Assembly: GCA_035222895.1 (NCBI GenBank)
Contig: JAVYIG010007219.1
Span: 41,385-105,384, forward strand
DNA length: 64,000 nt
Source: Strongylocentrotus droebachiensis
Lineage: Eukaryota > Echinodermata > Echinoidea > Camarodonta > Strongylocentrotidae
Direction of reading: 5' to 3'
Shown here: one piece after another, positions 58,626 to 64,000 of the stretch
How the letters are laid out: each line of letters starts with the position of its first letter
Position numbering within the stretch: the first letter of the stretch is position 1
Notes under the pieces: model-generated
What the model saw: the letters and a program-made list of their open reading frames with translations, nothing else
Databases searched by the model: none
Told to the model about the DNA's origin: nothing
Position numbers and translations under genes: made by a program

Positions 58626-58942
58626 GCGAAAGCAGGGGGGGGGGGTTGGGGTTAACCCCCCCTTAAGTTATTTGTATGTGTATGTGTTTTGTGAAAAAAA
58701 AACAACCCTTTTTTAAAAAATTTTTTATAACAAATACAAATAAAAAAAAGGTGACCTTACACCCCCAACAAAATGTCAAATTTTCAAATTTCGAGACCAA
58801 AAAAAAAAAATTGTCCGCTTACCACCCCCCCCCCCCACTTAGCGACTTTTCGGCTGGCTGAGTCGTTGCGATTTTTTTTGGATTCCAAAAGAAACAAAAA
58901 AAGTGTCCGCTCGCTTGAACAAATCCTGCGTACGCCACTGCG
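58626..58942. repeat. Dispersed G/C-tract repeat copy
   Basis: Starts GGCGCGAAAGCAGGGGGGGG and includes TTAACCCCCC, GGTGACCTTACACCCCC, a C14 run and AAAAGTGTCCGCTCGC. It ends TGCGTACGCCACTGCG, the same end motif as the 29.2, 30.4 and 39.6 kb repeats. It is the longest copy in the window and closely related to 46,895-47,028. Confidence 0.6.
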
Positions 58943-59374
58943 TGAACCTACCATGCTATAAGCCGATCTGTCTTGCATGGCATATCACTTGGATCAAGAT
59001 TCGTTTTATTCTGTAAAGAGAAGTTTCTTTAAATTCACCAGATATATGTTGGCGGAAAACTGTGAAACATGTTGAAACCGGGATAGGCAATAGCTCTTCC
59101 ACTGCTTTCGTTTAAAAAAGAACATGGAATTTTGCATAATCTTCATATTTTGAGAGTAACCCGTTGATGACGTGGACTAACTCTTAGGCTCTATTTAGTG
59201 TGTAAAGGGAAGAAGCAAGAAACTGCTTCGCCACAAAAGTCCTCTCCGCATTATATCTAGAGAGGATTGAAAGTCGTCTGAACTAACTTGTATTGATTGA
59301 AAGTCCTCCAATCTGACTTTTAGGTTAAACCTTGGACATCTATACTGACCCAAACACGGATGTAGGTGACGATC
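58943..59374 (+). other. Upstream region of the MCT-like exon
   Basis: Non-coding. An in-frame TAG at 59,363-59,365 precedes the proposed ATG at 59,375. No TATA box or strong acceptor is obvious, so whether this is 5' UTR, promoter or upstream intron cannot be decided. Confidence 0.35.
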
Positions 59375-59582
59375 ATGTCTCAATGCAGCTGTAGCCTACG
59401 AGACCTGCATCCAACATGGGGTTGGTTGGTTGTCGCCGGCGCTTTCGTCGTCAATCTCGTCTGTATAGGGACGCTGAAATCCTTCGGGGTCCTATTACCT
59501 TACCTGGTTGAGAACCTTAACACGAGTACGTCATGTATCGGTCTAGCCGTTGGCTTGTCACACGGTCTGTCTGTTGGTTTTG
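59375..59582 (+). CDS. First coding exon, monocarboxylate-transporter-like (SLC16)
   Basis: The 208 bp exon encodes 69 residues plus one base of the next codon (phase 1 intron). The protein begins MSQCSCSLRDLHPTWGWLVV. Residues ~16-38 form a membrane segment, preceded by a variant of the MCT signature [DE]G[GS][WF][GA]W (here HPTWGW). The GTLKSFGVLLPYLVE stretch corresponds to the conserved K-S-(F/W)-G-V...E end of TM1 in SLC16 proteins. A second segment (GLAVGLSHGLSVGFG) begins TM2, and the exon ends where SLC16 genes commonly have an intron. SLC16 members are 12-TM plasma-membrane transporters for monocarboxylates and related solutes; the substrate cannot be told from one exon. Start choice: ATG at 59,375 has A at -3 and follows an in-frame stop. 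The GTG at 59,366 was rejected. Confidence 0.72.
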
Positions 59583-59835
59583 GTAAGTAATGATCATCTA
59601 AAATTTGACTTTTACCTCTAATGACAAGCATAAGTTTATTTATTCTTATTTAGACTATCATTGATGAAACTAATTAAAATTGAACCATGACTTATTTTCA
59701 CAAGTGTTTAATGTTCGTGATATCACATGATTTTCAACAAAATATTAGTTTCTCCATTATTTCTTGAAAACTGACCCATTCCCAAATAGCTAGGGAGAGC
59801 ATATGTTTTTATAGTCAATAATTAAGGTCCTTACA

Positions 59836-60556
59836 GTGGCCACTAACACTAACAACACTAGTAAAAAAAAATCCTTTCCAGAAGCTACTGTACAAAGCAC
59901 TGAATTGTTAGGTCGGTCAACTAGGCATTCACTCCCTCAAGAGATGGATTTTAATGGAGTACTTCTTTCTTCTGCCAAGGATAAGGCTGAAAGTTTTAAT
60001 AAATATTTCATTGGATTACCCATGAAAATCAGTGCAGACATTCCTCAAGTACCACAATCTTTTCAAGATTATATGAAACAGTGTGATGATAATGCGTCAA
60101 TGTTTCTAAAACCAACTTCAAAATCTGAGATCATCGATATTGTGTTGTCTTTGAAACCATCTAAATCTAGTGGTTCTGATGATATTTCACCTAGAATTAT
60201 AAAGGAGTGCATTCACCTTTTTATTGATCCCTTGTGTAAAATCATGAATATGTCTTTATCTCAGGGAGTTGTTCCTGATAAACTCAAGGTAGCTAAAGTA
60301 GTACCAGTGTATAAAAAATCTAAAACGTCATTAATTACAGGCCAATAGCATTGTTACCAATCTTTTCTAAAATTCTTGAGAAAATAATTTATAAACGCTT
60401 AAATGAGTTTCTATCTAAAAAGAATATCTTGATTCCTCAGCAGTGTGGTTTCCGTAAGCACTTCTCCACACAAATGGGTGTGTTTAATTTATTAAGTAAT
60501 ATCATAAAAGCTATTGATGGAGACAAGTATTGTTTGGGGATATTCTTAGATCTATC
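59836..60556 (+). pseudogene. LINE ORF2, N-terminal RT part (before insertion)
   Basis: The first frame includes SFPEATVQ, KAESFNKYFIGLP and KPSKSSGSDDISPRIIKECI, the LINE RT entry motif (S-x-G-x-D-x-I-x-x-x-x-I/L-K). It continues VVPDKLKVAKVVPVYKK. A one-base deletion near 60,335 shifts the frame. The next frame continues through ALLPIFSKILEKIIYKRL, ILIPQQCGFRKHFST and CLGIFLDLS. The catalytic A motif (x-x-x-D-x-x-K-A-F-D) is cut in half by the insertion at 60,556 and resumes at 61,760 with [12 protein letters not shown]. Confidence 0.88.
60546..60556 (+). repeat. Left target-site duplication TTAGATCTATC
   Basis: An 11 bp sequence identical to 61,749-61,759, bracketing the RTE-like insert. 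Removing the insert and one copy restores the host LINE's reading frame through DLS-KAFD. Confidence 0.92.
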
Positions 60557-61747
60557 AACCCAGAGAACAAGCAGGGTTTAGAGCTGGATTCTCAACAACA
60601 GACCACCTACAAGCTATAAATCAACTAATTGAGAAGGCAAATGAGTACCAACTTCAACTATGCCTCGGATTCGTAGACTACCAGAAGGCGTTTGATTCCA
60701 TCGAACACACAGACATGTTTGATGCCCTACGAAAGATTAACATTGAAGAAGGGTATGTGCGCATCCTGGAAGATATTTACACCAACGCAGTAGCCAGAAT
60801 TCACATTGATAATGATGTATCAAAGTAGGTCAAGATCCAGAGGGGAGTCCGACAGGGAGACACATTATCTCCAAAGATATTCACAGCCACTATAGACGAA
60901 GTATTTAAAAAGTCGCATTTAAATGGAGGAATAAACATTGATGGGGAAACGCTTACTGATCTAAGATTTGCTGATGATGTGGCCTTGATCTCAACATCAA
61001 CCAAAGACTTGGAAGACCAGCTGACAGGTCTCAACAGGGAGAGCAAACGTATTGGCCTAACTATGCACAAAGAGAAAACTAAATATATGACTAATTATGA
61101 CACAGATGAAAACATCGAGATAGAAGGTCGAACGTTAGAGAGAGTGAGCAGTTACAAGTATCTGGGACAAACTTTGAAAATGGAGGACACCACAAAAGAA
61201 GAAGTTATGATGAGAGTAAAAGCAGGATGGATGAACTTTGGAAGATACAAAGACATGTTGACCGATAAAAACATACCCATGTCACTAAGAAGAAGAATGT
61301 TCAAACCAATGCATTCTAACAACTATGACATATGGATCAGAAACATGGTCATTGACAAAGGATCTAGAACAGAAGCTTGTGACTACTCAAAGAGCTATGG
61401 AGAGAAAGATGTCGCATTTATCTCTGCGAGACAAAATCAACCACAAAGTCATACGCCAGAAAACAAAGGTTAAAGACATCATGGAGAAAGTAAGAGAATC
61501 AAAGTGGAGATGGGCTGGGCATGTAGCAAGACTGCAGGACAATAGATGGACAAATCGTTTAACAGAATGGCAACCAAGGATGGGAAAGAGAAGAAGAGGA
61601 AGGCAGAAGAGAAGATGGAGAGATGACCTAACATCATACATGGAACGGCCGCTTGGACCAGGACAGCTAGACACAGAAGAGAATGGAAATTTCATGAGGA
61701 GGGCTTTATCCAACGTCTGGATGAACTATAGCCTGATAGATAGATAG
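60557..61747 (+). pseudogene. RTE-like reverse transcriptase, broken
   Basis: RT motifs in order are AGFRAGFSTTDHL, CLGFVDYQKAFDSIEH (motif A), RGVRQGDTLSPKIFTA (motif B), FADDVALIS (catalytic YxDD-type motif at 60,967-60,978), and KTKYM with SYKYLGQTL (thumb). Then come YGSETWSL, RWAGHVAR and GRQKRRWRDDL, the C-terminal pattern found in many animal RTE proteins. Lesions are a TAG at 60,826-60,828 before motif B and a one-base frameshift near 61,308 between MFKP and the YGSETW segment. It is inactive. Confidence 0.9.
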
Positions 61748-61748
61748 A
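60557..61748 (+). mobile_element. 5'-truncated RTE-like LINE inserted in the other LINE
   Basis: A 1,192 bp insert. It starts inside the RT domain (the REQAGFRAGFSTTDHLQAIN motif, with the first codon at the junction) and ends in GATAGATAGAT immediately before the duplicated target. The ORF stop lies within this GATA tail, so there is essentially no 3' UTR. A very short 3' UTR and a short-repeat tail are typical of RTE-clade elements. Orientation is the same as the host LINE and the MCT-like exon. Confidence 0.9.
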
Positions 61749-61759
61749 TTAGATCTATC
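61749..61759 (+). repeat. Right target-site duplication TTAGATCTATC
   Basis: Second copy of the 11 bp target, directly after the GATA tail of the insert. Confidence 0.92.
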
Positions 61760-62840
61760 TAAGGCGTTTGATACTATTGACCATGGCATCCTCCTTAGGA
61801 AACTTGAGCACTATGGAATACGTGGTGTAGCATTGTCTTGGTTCCAAAGCTATTTGTTTGACAGGACACAATTTGTTGTGGTGAATGGTACTAATTCTCA
61901 ACTTGCTTCTATTAAATATGGTGTACCTCAGGGTTCTGTTCTTGGTCCCCTGTTGTTTCTGATCTATATAAATGATATAATACACTCATCAACATTATTC
62001 TCATACTCACTTTTTGCTGATGATACCAGCTTGCTGTTGGCTGATAAGAAGGCTGAAGATTTATTACTAATTGCGAATCAAGAGATTCAGAAACTGTATG
62101 CATGGTATTGTTGTAATAAGTTATTGTTGAATGTTCAAAAGACCAAATGTATTATTTTTCGCTCCAAGGGTAAAAAAACTTCCAGATGGCATTACTTTTC
62201 TTAATGTTGGAGGCCATGATGTTGCGCTTAGTGAAAATGTTCAGTTCTTAGGGTTAACCATGGATGAGCATTTATCTTGGAGAAATCATTTAGATGCTGT
62301 ATGCTCAAAGTTGTCCCGTAGTGTAGGTGTCATTTTTAGATTAAAATTTATTTTACCTGAAAGAGTGCTGATAACATTATATAATAGTATTATTCTTCCT
62401 TATTTGACATATTGTAATGTTGCTTGGGGAAACACTTTAAGTCATATCTTGATAAGTTGAGAGTATGGCAGAAGAAAGCAATACGGCTTATTACTAATTC
62501 TTATTATAGACATCCAAGTTCTCCATTGTTCCTTCGACTAAGAACGTTACCACTAAGTGGACTTGTGTCGTTCAATTGCATATTGTTTATGTTTAATCTT
62601 AAGTCTATGCCTCATGAATGTACGTTAAAAGATTTATTCCGTCAGAACTCGCAAATTCATAATTATAATACACGTCAAAGGTGTCTTATTCGACAGCCTT
62701 TTACAAGAACAAATGTCGCTCTGACCTCTTTCCATATCTCTTGCATTAAAGAATGGAACAGTCTGCCTGATGATATAAAAATAGTACAACTCTTTCTAGG
62801 TTTAGAAGTTTATCTAAAACGTACCTGCTTGAAAGACTGA
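61760..62840 (+). pseudogene. LINE ORF2, C-terminal RT part (after insertion)
   Basis: Resumes with [20 protein letters not shown], then [20 protein letters not shown] (motif B), FADD (62,013-62,024, catalytic) and [14 protein letters not shown] frameshift near 62,170 moves to [23 protein letters not shown] and LPYLTYCNVAWGN. A second near 62,436 moves to VWQKKAIRLITN, IHNYNTRQR, and WNSLPDDIK, ending LKRTCLKD and stop. With the upstream lesion it has at least three frameshifts, so the copy is inactive and predates or accumulated damage independently of the RTE insert. Confidence 0.9.
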
Positions 62841-63225
62841 CATAGTTTTTATTCGCATCTTAGTAATTTCTCATTCTGAAATGCTTTTTGACCACTAAGG
62901 ACCTACTAATCAGTGTGTTTGCTGTTGCTGTGTATGGTGGTGTGCGTGTGTGGTGTGTGTGTATGTGTGTGTGAGAGTATTTGTATGTTCTATATTCTGT
63001 AGCTTAGTATTTTCATCCATTGTATAATCATACGTAACATTCTTTTTACTGTAAATGTATGTATTTTGTTATAGGGCCCCGCTCACAAGCTTAGCTTCTA
63101 AAGGGGTCCTAAAACCGTTCAGTTTATGATGTAATCAAGTTAGAATATGTTGATTGATGTACTATTACCAGTCTCTTTTTTATGTAACAGATTATATCAT
63201 GCTTTGTATGGTTTTGAATAAAATG

Positions 63226-63245
63226 AACTGAACTGAACTGAACTG
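63226..63245 (+). repeat. (AACTG)4 terminal repeat of the LINE
   Basis: Four exact AACTG pentamers follow GAATAAAATG and mark the 3' end of the CR1/L2-type LINE. Confidence 0.9.
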
Positions 63246-63359
63246 CCGGGAGATAACATGCTACCCACCACTCGGGCTGAGCATGCACATATTTGCGAAC
63301 GAGTGTTCCATACTTACATCTGAACACTGCACATATACCGTTAAGGGGCCCAGTGAGAA

Positions 63360-64000
63360 CGATACAACGAATCGTCTTCTTTCTCTAATAATGTTATGAG
63401 ACGGCAAAGCTTCCGCGCTTTGTGCACGAGGGGGGGGGGGGGGGGCAACTGAATTCAGACTAGGATTAAGAGTCGAGAACAGTACAAAGAATCGTCTTCT
63501 TTCTCTAATAATTTATTGAAGTGTCAAGGCTTCCGCGCTTCGCGTGGGAGGGGAAAAACTGAATTCAGACAAGAACACGATACAACGAATCGTCTTCTTT
63601 CTCTAATAATTTAATGAAACGTGAAAGCTGCAGCGCTTCGCGCGGGATGGGCGAAAATGAATTCAGACAAGGATTAAGAGTAATAATTTATTGAAACGGC
63701 AAAGCTTCCGCGCTTCGCGGGAAGGGGAGGGGGGAGCAACTGCATTCAGACTAGGATTAAGAGTCGAGAACAGTGAAACGAATCGTCTTCTTTCTCTAAT
63801 AATTTAATGAAACGTGAAAATGATTTCAGACAAGGATTAAGAGTAATAATTAAATGAAACGACAAAGCTTCCACGCTTCGCGTGGGAGGGGGGAAATTAA
63901 TTCAGACAAGGATTAAGAGTCTAGAACGGTACAACGGATCGTCTTCTTTCTCTAATAATTTAATGAAGTGTCAAAGTTTCCGCGCTTCGCGCGTGAGGGG
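63360..64000 (-). repeat. Hairpin satellite, inverted orientation, runs off the end
   Basis: About six to seven units are the reverse complement of the 23.6-25.8 kb satellite: ACGAATCGTCTTCTTTCTCT, AATAATTTAATGAAACG, then TTCCGCGCTTCGCGCG, a G-rich stretch and TGAATTCAGAC, AGGATTAAGAGTC. Hairpins lie near 63,412, 63,533, 63,630, 63,707, 63,870 and 63,981; one unit near 63,810 lacks it. A G16-18 run at 63,430-63,445 interrupts the first unit. The units are more diverged from each other than in the 24 kb array. Confidence 0.95.

Larger units (their letters stand above)
59830..63245 (+). mobile_element. 5'-truncated CR1/L2/Jockey-type LINE, interrupted
   Basis: The element consists of 59,830-60,556 and 61,760-63,245, split by an RTE-like insertion. 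It begins within ORF2 between endonuclease and RT (no endonuclease domain). It runs through the whole RT and the C-terminal H-N-Y-N-T-R-Q / W-N-S-L-P-D-D-I-K region, with a stop near 62,838. A ~400 bp 3' UTR follows, with complementary blocks GGGCCCC..., CAAGCTTAGCTTCT and AGGGGTCCT. It ends in GAATAAAATG plus (AACTG)4 at 63,226-63,245. The short tandem tail and UTR layout fit CR1/L2-type LINEs; the clade is not fixed by eye. Confidence 0.9.
59583..64000 (+). other. Intron 1 of the MCT-like gene (to window end)
   Basis: It starts with the donor GTAAGT at 59,583-59,588. No second SLC16 exon is visible before 64,000, so the intron is at least 4.4 kb. It is filled by a nested pair of sense-oriented LINEs and the inverted hairpin satellite. 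The stretch 59,589-59,829 is AT-rich and unrecognised, and 63,246-63,359 is unrecognised. Confidence 0.6.

Noticed and set aside
59366..59374. GTG at 59,366 as start of the MCT-like exon
   Set aside because: A non-ATG start is unlikely here. ATG at 59,375 has A at -3 and gives the expected short N-terminus before TM1.

Overview
This is an intron-scale, AT-rich eukaryotic window, most likely from a marine invertebrate deuterostome and best matched to an echinoderm such as a sea urchin. There are no bacterial-style operons or dense ORFs. The window is rich in (GA)n/(CT)n microsatellites, long G/C homopolymers, short inverted-repeat DNA transposons, tRNA-type SINE pieces and decayed non-LTR retrotransposons. 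The species assignment is inference from this texture, not from a diagnostic gene.

Only one exon is well supported as host protein-coding sequence. It is a first coding exon of a monocarboxylate-transporter-like (SLC16/MFS) protein at 59,375-59,582 (+), ending in a perfect GTAAGT donor. The rest of the window to 64,000 would be its first intron. Two weaker coding candidates are an acidic ORF at 2,911-3,237 (-), inside a diverged inverted repeat, and a possible THAP-like mini-exon at 19,325-19,379 (+).

Layout. 0-5.2 kb: a direct duplication, a ten-copy C-tract minisatellite, a roughly 1 kb inverted-repeat segment, and a 292 bp palindrome built of tandem subunits. 5.2-23.5 kb: mostly unique non-coding DNA with a TAA-flanked Harbinger-like MITE (12.46 kb), a TTAA-flanked MITE (17.0 kb) and two short tandem arrays (17.8 and 18.9 kb). 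23.6-25.8 kb: a satellite of about 20 units of roughly 110 bp, most carrying the mini-hairpin CGCGCGAAGCGCG. 26-43 kb: polypyrimidine tract, pogo-like MITE, a near-perfect 106 bp-arm hairpin (35.6 kb), a 1.64 kb element with about 175 bp inverted ends (37.1-38.7 kb), an L1/Tx1-like ORF2 fragment, and another TTAA MITE (42.1 kb). 43-58 kb: LINE 3' fragments, TTAA MITEs at 49.4, 54.6 and 55.1 kb (the last two abutting at one TTAA), and a (GAT)n array split by a tRNA-derived SINE. 59.8-63.2 kb: a 5'-truncated LINE interrupted by an RTE-like LINE with an 11 bp target-site duplication. 63.36-64.0 kb: the same hairpin satellite in the opposite orientation, running off the end.

The most notable signals are the set of TTAAAGG-ended MITEs (Kolobok/T2-like termini) and the satellite that keeps a GCGAAGC-type stable mini-hairpin. 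No new enzymatic or defence system is visible. All calls are by eye; no database search was made.
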